From assembly GCF_000091545.1 (NCBI RefSeq), contig NC_006461.1, positions 557,564 through 621,563 of the forward strand: a stretch of 64,000 nt of DNA, in the 5' to 3' direction. Position 1 is the stretch's first letter, and every line of letters begins with the position of its first letter. The notes under the pieces are model-generated. The model saw only the letters and a program-made list of their open reading frames with translations, was not told where the DNA came from and did not search any database. Positions 7,161-15,660 of this stretch are shown in pieces. The DNA comes from Thermus thermophilus HB8 (GTDB lineage Bacteria; Deinococcota; Deinococci; Deinococcales; Thermaceae). A program made the translations under genes and the position numbers.

Positions 7161-8606
7161 TTAGGACCGGGCGGCGAAGCGGGCCACCTCCTCCTTAGGC
7201 CCGAGGAGGAGGACCCGGTCCCCGGGCTCCAGCCGGTCCTGCCCCCGGGGGGCGAGGAGGTGGGCTTGGCGGAAGACGAGGCCCACCAGGACCCCGGGGG
7301 GCAGGGCGGTGTCCTTGAGGGGCTTCCCCGCCCAGGGATGCCCTTCCCGCACCTCGAGGAGGACCGCCCCCAGGTCCCCGAGGAGGAGGGGCCGGCCCGG
7401 GGGGAGCTGGGCCAGGCCCCGGAGGAGGTCCTCGGCGTGGGCGGGGCTCGCCTCGGGGCCCGGAGGCTGGAGGGGGAAGAGGGTCTCCCGGTTGAGGGCG
7501 AAGGCTCCGAAGGCCACGAGGAGGCCCGGGACCAGGAGGGCGTAGGAGCCCGTGATCTCCACCATCTGCACCACGGCGGCGAAGGGGGTGCGGGCCGCGG
7601 CGCTCACCAGGGCCACGAGGCCGAGGAGGATGGGCCCCGGCCCCCCGATCCCAAAGAGGGCCCCTAAGGCCGCCCCCAAGGCCCCTCCGAGGACCACGCT
7701 GGGCCCGAAGAGGCCCACGCTGGCCCCGCTTCCCGCCGAGAGGAGGACGGCGAGGGCCTTGGCCAAGAGGAAGAGGAAGGGGTTGGGGCCCTCCCCTTGG
7801 AGGAGGGCGGCGAGGCCCTCGTAGCTCGTCCCCCGCGCGGGAGGGAAGAGGAGGGCGAGGGTCCCCGAGGCGGCCAAGGCGAGGGGGAGGGCGGCCGGGC
7901 CCTGGAGCCGGGCCCGGCTCCAGGCGAGCCCGCGGGCCAGGGCGAAGGCCCCGAGGGCGGCCAGGGGGGCGAGGGCCAGGGCGAACCAGAGGGGCGGGGC
8001 CTCGAGGCCCTGCACGGGAAGGAGGGGGTGGGTGCCGAAGAGGAGGCTCTGCAGGCCGTAGCCGGAGATGGCCGCCACCGCCAGGTAGCCGAGGAGGCGC
8101 CCCTCCAGGGCCGAGCCCCGGTAGAGGACCTCTGCGGCGAAGAAGGCCGCCCCCAAGGGGGTGTGGAAGAGGGCGGCGATGGCCGCCGCCCCCCCGGCGA
8201 GGAGGACGGCCCGGGCCTCGGCGGGGTTGCGGGGGCGGAGGGCCTGGGCCAGGGCGCCCCCGGCGTAGAGGAGGGGCCCTTCCTGCCCCCCGCTTCCCCC
8301 GAGGCCCAGGGTGAGGGCGGTGAGGAGGGCCTTCAGGGGACCGAGGCGGGGAGGGAGGCGGCCTTGGCCCAGGTGGTAGGCGAGGAGGACCCGGTCCGCC
8401 CCGCCCCCGCGGAGGTCGGGGAGCCTGCGGTAAAGCCAGGCGCTGAAAAGCCCCACCGCCCCGCCCGCGAGGGGCAGGGCGAGGGGAGGGACCAGGAGGA
8501 GGAGGTCCAGGAGGAGGCGGAAGGCCACCGCGAGCCCCCCGCCTAGGAGGCCGGGAAGGAGGCCGAGCCGAAGAAGCCTTCTTCCCTCCTCACCGAGAAG
8601 CTCCAT
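7161..8606 (-). CDS. ClC-family chloride channel/transporter with C-terminal TrkA-C domain
   Basis: The 481-residue protein has many hydrophobic segments through about residue 380. It shows the ClC selectivity motifs GSGGQEGP (104-111) and, later, GSGASVGLFGPSVVLGG. The glutamate at position 109 matches the gating glutamate of H+/Cl- exchangers, so exchange rather than passive conduction is likely. The last 80 residues resemble a TrkA-C (RCK_C) ligand-binding domain (HPWAGKPLKDTALPPGVLV, LEPGDRVLLLG). It is the last gene of the hemE-hemH-hemY run and overlaps hemY by 17 nt, so it is probably co-transcribed with heme genes. Confidence 0.85.
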   Translation of the reverse strand: MELLGEEGRRLLRLGLLPGLLGGGLAVAFRLLLDLLLLVPPLALPLAGGAVGLFSAWLYRRLPDLRGGGADRVLLAYHLGQGRLPPRLGPLKALLTALTLGLGGSGGQEGPLLYAGGALAQALRPRNPAEARAVLLAGGAAAIAALFHTPLGAAFFAAEVLYRGSALEGRLLGYLAVAAISGYGLQSLLFGTHPLLPVQGLEAPPLWFALALAPLAALGAFALARGLAWSRARLQGPAALPLALAASGTLALLFPPARGTSYEGLAALLQGEGPNPFLFLLAKALAVLLSAGSGASVGLFGPSVVLGGALGAALGALFGIGGPGPILLGLVALVSAAARTPFAAVVQMVEITGSYALLVPGLLVAFGAFALNRETLFPLQPPGPEASPAHAEDLLRGLAQLPPGRPLLLGDLGAVLLEVREGHPWAGKPLKDTALPPGVLVGLVFRQAHLLAPRGQDRLEPGDRVLLLGPKEEVARFAARS

Positions 8607-9963
8607 GGGCCTCGCCTAGGGAGAGGTGGGCCAGGGCCCTTTGCGCCGCCCGCCTCCCCGAGCGCACCACCTCGGGCAGGCCCACCCCCTGGAGGTAGTT
8701 CCCCGCGAGGAAGAGGCCGGGCGCCTTGACCAGGGCCATCTCCAGCCGCTCCACCCGGTCCAGGTGGCCCACCCGGTAGGCGGGCATCCCCTCGGGGAAG
8801 CGGAAGGCCCAGGCCCGGTGGACCCGGGGAAGGCCCGGGAGGAGGCGGGCTAGGTCCTCCAGGGCAAGCCGGATGAGGGCCTCCTCGGAAAGCCGGGCGG
8901 CCTCCCCCGAGAAGTAGGCCCGCACCAGGCTGAACCCCTCCGGGACCCGCCCCGGCCACTTCCGGTGCGTCCAGGTGAACCCCCGGGCCCGAAGCCCCTC
9001 CCCCTTGGCCACAAGCAGCCCGTGCCCCTCCACGGGGAGCGCCCCGGGGAAGGCCAGGCTCACCGTGGCCGCCGGGGTGTGGGGGATCCCCTTGAGCAAA
9101 GCGGTGGCCTCCGGGAGGAAGGGCCTGAGGAGGCCCGCCGCCTGGGGGGCGGGGATGGCGAGGACCACGGCCTCGGCGAGGAGGGCCCCTTTAGGGGTGT
9201 GGAGGCGCCACCTTCCGCGGGCTGGCTCCAGGCCGAGGACAGGGGTGCCCCGCAGGACCCGCTCCCCCAGGGCCTCGGCCATCCGCCGGGTGAGGGCCTG
9301 GAGGCCCTCGGCGAAGGAGAAGAAGAGGCTGCCCCCCTCCCGGCTTCCCCGCCCCTTCCGGACCCGCATGGCCCCAAGGAGGAGGCTCCGGTGCCTTCCC
9401 TCCAGCTCCCAGAGCTGGGGAAAGGCGGCCCGCATGGAGAGGTCGTCGGGCTCCCCCCCGTACACCCCCCCGGCCAGGGGGGCCACCAGGGCCCGGTAGA
9501 CCTCGGGCCCCAGGCGCCTCTCCACGAACTCCCTCAGGGTCTCGTCCTCCTTCGCCCCCCGGGGGAGGAAGAGGTCGTAGAGGGCCCGGAGCTTCCCCGG
9601 GAGGGAGAGGAGGGGGGTGCGGGCCAGGGCCTTGAGGTCCCCGGGCACCACCTGGAGGAGGCCTTCGGGCAGGGGGTGGCGCTTCCCCCGGTAGAGGATG
9701 TAGGCCGCGGGCTTTTCCGGAAGGGTGCCGATGGGCTCGAGGCCGAAGGCCTGGGCGAGCTCCAGCACCTCCTTCTTGTAGCGGACGCTGGCGTCAGGCC
9801 CCCCCTCCACCAGGAAGCCCTCCTGCCGGGCGGTGCGCACCTTCCCCCCGAGGCGGAGGCTGGCCTCCAGGAGGAGGAAGTCCGCCCCCGCCTCCTTGAG
9901 GGCCAGGGCGGCGGCCAGCCCCGCCCACCCCCCGCCCACCACGGCCACCCCTATCTCGGCCAC
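8590..9963 (-). CDS. hemY: Protoporphyrinogen/coproporphyrinogen III oxidase (HemY type)
   Basis: This 457-residue FAD flavoprotein begins with the dinucleotide-binding motif VVGGGWAGLAAALALKEAG and the downstream RLGGKVRT. It ends with the FAD-contacting segment GLFLAGNYLQGVGLPEVVRSG. HemY-type enzymes oxidise porphyrinogens to porphyrins with oxygen. It overlaps hemH by 13 nt and the ClC gene by 17 nt. The hemE-hemH-hemY order is that of Bacillus subtilis, where HemY acts on coproporphyrinogen. A coproporphyrin-dependent route is therefore the likely context, but the sequence alone does not decide the substrate. Confidence 0.88.
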   Translation of the reverse strand: MAEIGVAVVGGGWAGLAAALALKEAGADFLLLEASLRLGGKVRTARQEGFLVEGGPDASVRYKKEVLELAQAFGLEPIGTLPEKPAAYILYRGKRHPLPEGLLQVVPGDLKALARTPLLSLPGKLRALYDLFLPRGAKEDETLREFVERRLGPEVYRALVAPLAGGVYGGEPDDLSMRAAFPQLWELEGRHRSLLLGAMRVRKGRGSREGGSLFFSFAEGLQALTRRMAEALGERVLRGTPVLGLEPARGRWRLHTPKGALLAEAVVLAIPAPQAAGLLRPFLPEATALLKGIPHTPAATVSLAFPGALPVEGHGLLVAKGEGLRARGFTWTHRKWPGRVPEGFSLVRAYFSGEAARLSEEALIRLALEDLARLLPGLPRVHRAWAFRFPEGMPAYRVGHLDRVERLEMALVKAPGLFLAGNYLQGVGLPEVVRSGRRAAQRALAHLSLGEAHGASR

Positions 9964-10904
9964 GCCGCCTCCACCAGGTCCTTGAGGACTTGGATGTAGT
10001 CCAGGTCCGCGTTCAGGCTCCGGGCCCTGAGGAGCCTCAGGCCGAGCTCCCTCGCCGTGGCCTGGGCCTCGAGGTCCAGGTCGTAGAAGACCTCCAGGTG
10101 GTCGGCGGGGAAGCCCACCGCCTGGACGGCCACTTCCTCGTACCCCTCCTCCTTCAGCGTGCGCAGAAGCTCGTTGATGTCGGGGCCGAGCCAGGGCTCC
10201 GGGGTGCGCCCTGCCGACTGGTAGGCCACGTGGAAGCGGGGGAGGGCGAGCTTTTTGGCGATGAGTTCCGCCGTCTTCTCCACCTGCCTGGGGTAGGGGT
10301 CCCCCTTCTCCACGGCGGAGAGGGGGATGGAGTGGGCGGTGAAGACGTAGGCCGCCTTCCCCGGGTTCTTCAGGCGCCAGATCACCTCCTCAAGCCTCCG
10401 GGCGTAGGCGGCGATGAGGCCGGGGTGGGCCTCGTAGCTTTCCACCCATACGAAGTCTATGGGCTCGGGGAGGGCTTTTAGGGCCGAGTCCACCTTCTCC
10501 CGGTACTCGGCCACGCTCCTCAGGGAGTAGTGGGGGGCGGCCACGATGGCCACGGCCCGCCGCACCCCGTCCTCGTGCATGGCGGCCACCGCCTCCCCGA
10601 TGGAGGGGTGCCAGTGCTTCGTCCCCACGTAGACCCGGGCGGGGCCGTGGGGGGCGCGGGGAGGGAAGGGGCTCAGGAGGCGCTTGGGGTAGGGGGGGGC
10701 CTCCAGGTTGAGGAGGGCCTGGAGGCGGACCGCCTGGGCCAGGGTGATCTCGTTCAGGGGGCTTTTGCCGATGGCCTCGTACCGCTCGGCGAGCTCCTTG
10801 AGGAGCTCCTCCGAGGGGCGGCGCCCCCGGCGGATGTCCGTGTAGTAAGGCTCCACCTCCTCGGGGGCGTAAGGGGTGCCGTAGGCCATGAGCAGGACGT
10901 TCAT
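9951..10904 (-). CDS. hemH: Ferrochelatase
   Basis: The 317-residue protein has the ferrochelatase core. LMAYGTP lies at the N-terminus, the metal-binding histidine is in TAHSIP (H191) and the acidic partner is in GFPADHLEVFYDLD (E271). It inserts Fe2+ into proto- or coproporphyrin in the cytoplasm. The start overlaps the hemE stop by 4 nt and its end overlaps hemY, showing translational coupling within a heme operon. I see no Fe-S cluster cysteines at the C-terminus. Confidence 0.9.
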   Translation of the reverse strand: MNVLLMAYGTPYAPEEVEPYYTDIRRGRRPSEELLKELAERYEAIGKSPLNEITLAQAVRLQALLNLEAPPYPKRLLSPFPPRAPHGPARVYVGTKHWHPSIGEAVAAMHEDGVRRAVAIVAAPHYSLRSVAEYREKVDSALKALPEPIDFVWVESYEAHPGLIAAYARRLEEVIWRLKNPGKAAYVFTAHSIPLSAVEKGDPYPRQVEKTAELIAKKLALPRFHVAYQSAGRTPEPWLGPDINELLRTLKEEGYEEVAVQAVGFPADHLEVFYDLDLEAQATARELGLRLLRARSLNADLDYIQVLKDLVEAAWPR

Positions 10905-11926
10905 GCCGCTACCTCCTGGATGAGTTCTACCACGTAGCGCACGTTCTCCTCGGGGGTCTCGGGCACGATCCCGTGCCCCAGGTTGAAGATGTGCCCGCTT
11001 TTACCCCCGTTCTCCTTCAGGATCCTCTGCACCTCGCGGCGGATGACCCCTTTGGGGGCGAGGAGGACGGCGGGGTCCAGGTTCCCCTGGACGGGGGTGG
11101 CCCCGAGGAGGGCGCGGGCCCAGGGGAGGGGGGTGTGGTGGTCCAGGCCCAGGACGTCCCCGCCCGCCTCCTTCATGTCCTCGAGGAGCCCCATGGTGCC
11201 CACGCCGAAGTGGATCACGGGGACCCCCACGGGCCTGAGGCTTTGGAAGAGCCTTTCCATGTGGGGCTTGACGTAGCGGCGGTAGTCCGCGGGGGAGAGC
11301 GCTCCCACCCAGGAGTCAAAGACCTGGAGGAGATCGGCCCCCGCCTCGGCCTGGGCCCGGAGGTAGCGGGCCATGGCCTCGGTGAGCTTCTCCATGAGGC
11401 GGTGCCATAGGGCCTCCTCCCCGTACATCAGGGCCTTGACCCGGAGGAAGCGGCGGCTCGGCCCCCCCTCCACCAGGTAGCTCGCCAGGGTGAAGGGGGC
11501 CCCGGCGAAGCCGATGAGGGGGACGGGAAGCTCCCGCTTGAGGATCCGGATCGTCTCCAGGACGAAGGGGACGGCCTCCTCGGGCACGAGGGGCCTCAAG
11601 GCCTCCACGCCCTTTTCGTCCCGGACGGGGTTGTGGATCACCGGCCCCTTGTTCTCCACCAGGGAGAGGTCCACCCCCATGCCGTAGAGGGGGGTGGTGA
11701 TGTCGGCGAAGAGGATGGCCGCGTCCACCCCGAGCGCCTTCACGGGGAGGAGGGTCACCTCGGCGCAGACCTCGGGGTTTTGCACGATCTCGGGGAGGGT
11801 GTAGCGCTCGCGGAGCTTCCGGTAGGCCTTCTGGTAGCGCCCGGCCTGGCGCATGAACCACACGGGGGGCCTCGGGGTGGGCTCGCCCCGGGCGGCCCGG
11901 AGGATGAGGTCGTTCACGAGGTCCAT
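10901..11926 (-). CDS. hemE: Uroporphyrinogen decarboxylase
   Basis: The 341-residue protein starts at MDLVNDLILRAARGE and contains the family signatures PPVWFMRQAGRYQ and IGFAGAPFTLASYLVEGG. HemE removes four acetate carboxyls from uroporphyrinogen III to give coproporphyrinogen III. It is the first gene of the hemE-hemH-hemY-ClC run. An alternative in-frame ATG at 11941 would add five residues and overlap the divergent foldase gene; I prefer 11926 because the family begins there. The divergent gene starts only 13 bp away, so promoters must overlap coding DNA. Confidence 0.92.
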   Translation of the reverse strand: MDLVNDLILRAARGEPTPRPPVWFMRQAGRYQKAYRKLRERYTLPEIVQNPEVCAEVTLLPVKALGVDAAILFADITTPLYGMGVDLSLVENKGPVIHNPVRDEKGVEALRPLVPEEAVPFVLETIRILKRELPVPLIGFAGAPFTLASYLVEGGPSRRFLRVKALMYGEEALWHRLMEKLTEAMARYLRAQAEAGADLLQVFDSWVGALSPADYRRYVKPHMERLFQSLRPVGVPVIHFGVGTMGLLEDMKEAGGDVLGLDHHTPLPWARALLGATPVQGNLDPAVLLAPKGVIRREVQRILKENGGKSGHIFNLGHGIVPETPEENVRYVVELIQEVAA

Positions 11927-11936
11927 GCTAGCATGG
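11923..11936. promoter_or_regulatory. Perfect 14-bp palindrome between divergent hemE and foldase starts
   Basis: CCATGCTAGCATGG reads identically on both strands and includes the hemE start codon. Its CATGCT half could be the -10 of the plus-strand foldase gene (ATG 11940). It may be a shared promoter core or an operator. Confidence 0.4.
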
Positions 11937-11939
11937 GGC

Positions 11940-12866
11940 ATGCGCGCGTTTCTTTTGGCCCTGACCTTGCTCCTCGTCCCCATGGCCCTGGCCCAGGGGG
12001 AGGTGGTGGCCCAGGTGGGCCCCGAGGCGATCACCCGGGAAGCCTTTGAGCTCCGCTACGGCCTCTTCGTGCGGAGCGCCCTGGCCCAGCTCGGCCTGCC
12101 CGACACGGAGGAGGCCCGGGCCCTCCTCGCCGCCTACCGGCCGGCCTTCCTCGAGGCCCTGGCCCGGGAAAAGGCCCTCCTCCAGCGGGCCCGGGAGGAG
12201 GGGCTCTACCCGGACCCCGCCGCCGTTGAGGCCCGGGTCCACGCCCTGAAGGAGGCCTTCCCCGAGGAGGAGGCCCTGGAGGAGGCGCTCCGCCAGGCGG
12301 GGGTCCCGGGGCTTGAGGCCTACCGCAGGCTCGTGGCCGAGGCCATGGCCCTCGAGGCCCTGGAGGCCCGGTACCGCTCCCGGATCGCCGTCTCCCGGGC
12401 GGCCCTCAAGGCCCTTTGGCTCCTCTCCCCGGAGTACCGCCACCCCACCCTCTACTGCGCCCGGCACCTCCTCGTCCCCACCCGGGAGGAGGTGGAGGAG
12501 GCCCGCCTGCGGCTTGCCCGTGGGGAGGCCTTCGCCGAGGTGGCCCGGGCGGTCTCCCAGGACCCGGGCTCCAGGGAGGAGGGCGGGGACCTGGGGTGCG
12601 CCCCCGAGGGCACCTACGTCCCCGCCTTTGAGGAGGCCCTCGTGCGCCTCCGGCCCGGGGAGGTCTCGGGCCCCGTGCGGACGGAGTTCGGCTACCACCT
12701 GATCCTCCTGGAGCGGGTGGTCCCTCCGGGCCGCTACCCCTTGGAGGAGGTGGCCCCGCTTCTGGAGAAGGAGGTGGCGGACCGGGCCTGGGAGCGGCTC
12801 GAGGAGGCCCTGGTCCGGGCCGTGCCCGTGCGCCTCTACCCCGAGCGCCTAGAGGCGGAGGAGTAG
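11940..12866 (+). CDS. Secreted peptidyl-prolyl isomerase of the PpiC/SurA/PrsA type
   Basis: The 308-residue product has a signal peptide (RAFLLALTLLLVPMALAQ), a helical SurA-N-like arm (about 25-160) and a parvulin domain (about 175-290). The domain is recognised by ARHLLVPTREEVEEA, DPGSREEGGDLG and FGYHLILLERV. Such foldases assist folding of exported and outer membrane proteins. Two cysteines in the parvulin domain (LYCARH and LGCAPEG) are unusual and could form a disulfide. It is divergent from hemE, and its 3' end overlaps the convergent amidase gene by 18 nt. Confidence 0.85.
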   Translation: MRAFLLALTLLLVPMALAQGEVVAQVGPEAITREAFELRYGLFVRSALAQLGLPDTEEARALLAAYRPAFLEALAREKALLQRAREEGLYPDPAAVEARVHALKEAFPEEEALEEALRQAGVPGLEAYRRLVAEAMALEALEARYRSRIAVSRAALKALWLLSPEYRHPTLYCARHLLVPTREEVEEARLRLARGEAFAEVARAVSQDPGSREEGGDLGCAPEGTYVPAFEEALVRLRPGEVSGPVRTEFGYHLILLERVVPPGRYPLEEVAPLLEKEVADRAWERLEEALVRAVPVRLYPERLEAEE

Positions 12867-13697
12867 GGCCTCGTCCCCGGTGGGGGCCTGGGCCAGGAGG
12901 AGGGCCTCCCCGGGGGCGTAGATCCCGCTTCGCCCCTGGAAGCCAAGGCCCGCCACCTCCCCGTTCAGCATGGGGTTGAGGAGGAGGCGGAGGTGCTCCC
13001 GGCCGAGGAGGCGCGCTTGGGCCGAGGCCACCCACACCTCCCCTTCCTTGCGGGCGGGGTCGGGGGGCCAGGGCCTTTCCCAGGGGGCGGGGTTGGCGGA
13101 GGGCTGGAGGAGGATTTCCGCCCCCAGGGCGTCCAGTCGGGCGAGGTGCCGCTCGTAAAAGCCGTCCAGGCAGATGAGGATCCCCACCTTCCCCGCCTCG
13201 GTCTCCACCAGGTGGGGGCCGAAGCGGCCCCGCCGGAGCCACCTTTCCGGGGGGGTGAGCTCCATCTTGGGCACCTGGGCGAGGAGGCGGCCCTTGGGGT
13301 TGAAGAAGAGGGCGAGGTTCTGGAAGAAGGGGGTGCGGCTGAACCGGCCCCGGGCGAGCTCCTCCTCGTAGGGGGGGGAGAGGAGGGAGCCTGCGAGGAG
13401 GTAGGCGCCGAAGGCCTGTGCGGCCTCGGCCATGACCTCGAGGAAGACGCCGTAGGCCCGCCGGGCCCGCCGCCAGGGGAGGAGGGGGTCCAAGAGGAGG
13501 GCCTTGGGGGCGAGCCCGCCGTCCAGGTGCAGGAGGAGGGGGAGGCCGAAGAGCTCGGGGAAGGCGGCGAGCCTCGGGGCGGGGGTGCCGCTTAGGGGCT
13601 CGAGGAGGGCGAAGACCCGCTCCCTGAAGGCCTCCGCCGTGCGGTAATGCTCCGGCCTGGCCTCGGCCTGGACGGCGAGCAGGGTGCGGAAGGGCAC
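12849..13697 (-). CDS. Carbon-nitrogen hydrolase (nitrilase superfamily)
   Basis: This 282-residue protein shows the Glu-Lys-Cys catalytic triad of nitrilase-superfamily amidases: E48 in AAFPELFG, K144 in QVPKMELTPPE and C176 in VGILICLDGFYE. The superfamily hydrolyses or condenses C-N bonds in amides, nitriles or carbamoyl groups; the substrate here is not evident. The start is a GTG at 13697, 3 nt from the stop of the upstream SDR remnant, so it is probably the last gene of the acyl-CoA synthetase transcript. Loops around 70-130 are longer than in minimal family members. Confidence 0.8.
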   Translation of the reverse strand: MPFRTLLAVQAEARPEHYRTAEAFRERVFALLEPLSGTPAPRLAAFPELFGLPLLLHLDGGLAPKALLLDPLLPWRRARRAYGVFLEVMAEAAQAFGAYLLAGSLLSPPYEEELARGRFSRTPFFQNLALFFNPKGRLLAQVPKMELTPPERWLRRGRFGPHLVETEAGKVGILICLDGFYERHLARLDALGAEILLQPSANPAPWERPWPPDPARKEGEVWVASAQARLLGREHLRLLLNPMLNGEVAGLGFQGRSGIYAPGEALLLAQAPTGDEALLLRL

Positions 13698-13699
13698 GG

Positions 13700-13774
13700 C
13701 TAGAGGGCCGTGGCCCCGCCGTCCACGGGGAGGACGGCCCCGGTGACGTAGTCCGAGAACTTCTCCAGGAACAT
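13700..13774 (-). pseudogene. C-terminal remnant of a short-chain dehydrogenase
   Basis: A 24-codon frame begins at an ATG overlapping the acyl-CoA synthetase stop (TGATG). It reads FLEKFSDYVTGAVLPVDGG near its end, the usual C-terminus of SDR enzymes such as 3-oxoacyl-ACP reductase. The rest of the SDR is missing: upstream sequence belongs to the synthetase. The simplest reading is a deletion that removed all but the last exon-sized piece of an SDR that once followed the synthetase. Confidence 0.7.
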
Positions 13775-15399
13775 CAGGCGCCTCCGTAGTAGTTCTTGTA
13801 CTGCTCCCTTAAGGCCCGCTTGAGGAACTTGCCCGCGGATGTCCTCGGGATCTCCTCCGCGAAGACGTAGGCGTCGGGGAGCTGCCACTTGGCGAAGCCG
13901 GCCTTTAGGAGGTGCTCGTTCAGCTCCTCCGGGGTGGGCTTCTCGCCCCTGGGCACCACCACCGCCAGGGGCCTCTCCTGCCACTTGGGGTGGGGGATGG
14001 CCACCACCGCCGCCTCCTTCACCTTGGGGTGGCCCATGAGGGCGTTCTCCAGGTCCACGCTGGAGATCCACTCCCCGCCCGACTTGATCAGGTCCTTGAG
14101 CCGGTCCTTGATCTCAACGTACCCCTCCTCGTCCCAGACGGCGATGTCCCCGGTGCGGAAGAAGCCGTCCGGGGTGAGGGCGCTCCGCGTGGCCTCCTCG
14201 TTTCCGTAGTAGCCCCCGGTGATCCAGGGGCCCTTGAGCTGGACCTCCCCCAGGGCCTTCCCGTCCTTGGGCACGGGGCGGCCCTCCTCGTCCGCCACCC
14301 TTAGGCGCACCAGGGGGATGGGGAGGCCCGTCTTGGCCTTGAGGGTGAGCTTCTCCTCCTCGGAGAGGGACTCCAGGTGGCTTTTTACGAAGTTCTGCAC
14401 CACCACCGGGGAGGTCTCGGTGAGGCCGTAGCCCTGGCGCACCTCCACGCCCATCCGCTCAAAGCGGGCGATGAGGCTCCTGGGCGCGGCCGAGCCCCCC
14501 ACCACGAGCCGCCTCAGGGTCTTCAGGCGGTGGCCCGTGCTTTCCAGGTAGTCCGCCAGGGCGAGCCAGACCGTGGGCACCCCGGCGGTGAAGGTCACCC
14601 CCTCCCCGTCAAAGAGCTCCACCAGGGAGGCGGGGTCCAGCCTGGGCCCGGGCAGGACCTGTTTGGCCCCCACCAGGGTGGCGGCGTAGGGCAGGCACCA
14701 GGCGTTCACGTGGAACATGGGGACCACCGGCAAGACCACGTCCTTCTCCGAGAGGGCGGTGCCGTCAACGAGGCTTGCCGCCAGGGAGTGGAGGACCAAA
14801 GCCCGGTGGCTGTAGACCACCCCCTTGGGGAGGCCCGTGGTCCCCGTGGTGTAGGCCATGCCGCAGGCGGCCCGCTCCGGCACCCGCACGGGGTCCGCCT
14901 CCTCCCCCAGGGCCTCCTCGTAGGCCAGGTAGCCCTCCGGGGCCTTCTCGTCCATGACCACGAAGTGCTGCACCGTCTTGAGCTCGCCCCGTATGGCCTC
15001 CACCAGGGGCAGGAGGTTGGGGTCAAAGAGGAGGACCTTGTCCTCGGCGTGGTTCAGGATGTAGGCGATCTCCTTGGGGGAGAGGCGGGGGTTGGCGGTG
15101 TGGAGCACCGCCCCCATGCCGGGGACGGCGAAGTAGGCCTCGAGGTGGCGGAAGTGGTTGAAGCCCAGGGTGGCCACCCGGTCCCCCACGCCCACCCCGA
15201 GGGCCCTAAGCCCCCCCATGAGCCTCCTGGCCCTTTGGTAGACCTCGGCGTAGGTGGTGCGGTGGACCTCCCCGGTGTGGAGGCGGGAGACCACCTCCTT
15301 CCTACCGAAAAGCGCCGCCGCCCGCTCCAAAAAGTCCCAGAGGTTCAGCTCCTCGTCCATCATGGTGCTTGGGAACGCGTTCATCCTTTCCCCCTCCAT
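13774..15399 (-). CDS. Long-chain fatty acyl-CoA synthetase
   Basis: This 541-residue ANL-superfamily adenylating enzyme has the AMP-binding P-loop YTTGTTGLPKGV, GYGLTETSPV, the hinge/A8 region TGDIAVWDEEGYVEIKDRLKDLIKSGGEWIS and the catalytic lysine region RTSAGKFLKR. It activates fatty acids to acyl-CoA by way of acyl-AMP. From memory it is very close or identical to the crystallised T. thermophilus enzyme ttLC-FACS (TTHA0604). The ATG at 15399 is about 6 nt after the expected transcription start set by TATACT at 15417-15412. Remnants of MaoC and SDR genes flank it, suggesting a decayed fatty-acid degradation cluster. Confidence 0.93.
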   Translation of the reverse strand: MEGERMNAFPSTMMDEELNLWDFLERAAALFGRKEVVSRLHTGEVHRTTYAEVYQRARRLMGGLRALGVGVGDRVATLGFNHFRHLEAYFAVPGMGAVLHTANPRLSPKEIAYILNHAEDKVLLFDPNLLPLVEAIRGELKTVQHFVVMDEKAPEGYLAYEEALGEEADPVRVPERAACGMAYTTGTTGLPKGVVYSHRALVLHSLAASLVDGTALSEKDVVLPVVPMFHVNAWCLPYAATLVGAKQVLPGPRLDPASLVELFDGEGVTFTAGVPTVWLALADYLESTGHRLKTLRRLVVGGSAAPRSLIARFERMGVEVRQGYGLTETSPVVVQNFVKSHLESLSEEEKLTLKAKTGLPIPLVRLRVADEEGRPVPKDGKALGEVQLKGPWITGGYYGNEEATRSALTPDGFFRTGDIAVWDEEGYVEIKDRLKDLIKSGGEWISSVDLENALMGHPKVKEAAVVAIPHPKWQERPLAVVVPRGEKPTPEELNEHLLKAGFAKWQLPDAYVFAEEIPRTSAGKFLKRALREQYKNYYGGA

Positions 15400-15421
15400 T
15401 GGGTTAGACCCAGTATAACCC

Positions 15422-15660
15422 TTAGGCGCCCGGGGAGGGCCTCCGCCGCACCGTGGTCACGAACTCCCTTCCTGCACCACCTTGGCCCTTTGGTTGTAGA
15501 CCCGGACCCGCTGCACCAGGATGCCCCGGTCGGGCTTGGAGGTCTCCCGCTTCTCCAGGATCTCGCTCTTCCCCGCACCGTGTCCCCGATGAGGACGGGC
15601 TTGAGGAACTTGTAGTTCCGGATCTCCAGCCAGGCGATACGCCCGCCCCTCCCGTCAAGC
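15422..15660 (-). pseudogene. Frameshifted, N-truncated MaoC-like enoyl hydratase
   Basis: Three frames together spell a MaoC/hotdog C-terminal half. RIAWLEIRNYKFLKPVLIGD comes first, then KSEILEKRETSKPDRGILVQ and VYNQRAKVVQEG, then EFVTTVRRR. Each frame change can be repaired by adding one G in a G-run (near 15571 and 15468). The N-terminal half is absent because the mqnP-like coding region ends at 15655. MaoC hydratases act on enoyl-CoA, matching the neighbouring acyl-CoA synthetase. Unless both G-run indels are sequencing errors, this is a dead gene. Confidence 0.75.

Noticed and set aside
14377..15615. A 412-codon open frame on the plus strand opposite the acyl-CoA synthetase
   Set aside because: It is antisense to a well-supported gene, has low-complexity Gly/Pro/Arg/His-rich composition and no family features. 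Long antisense frames are expected at 70% GC.
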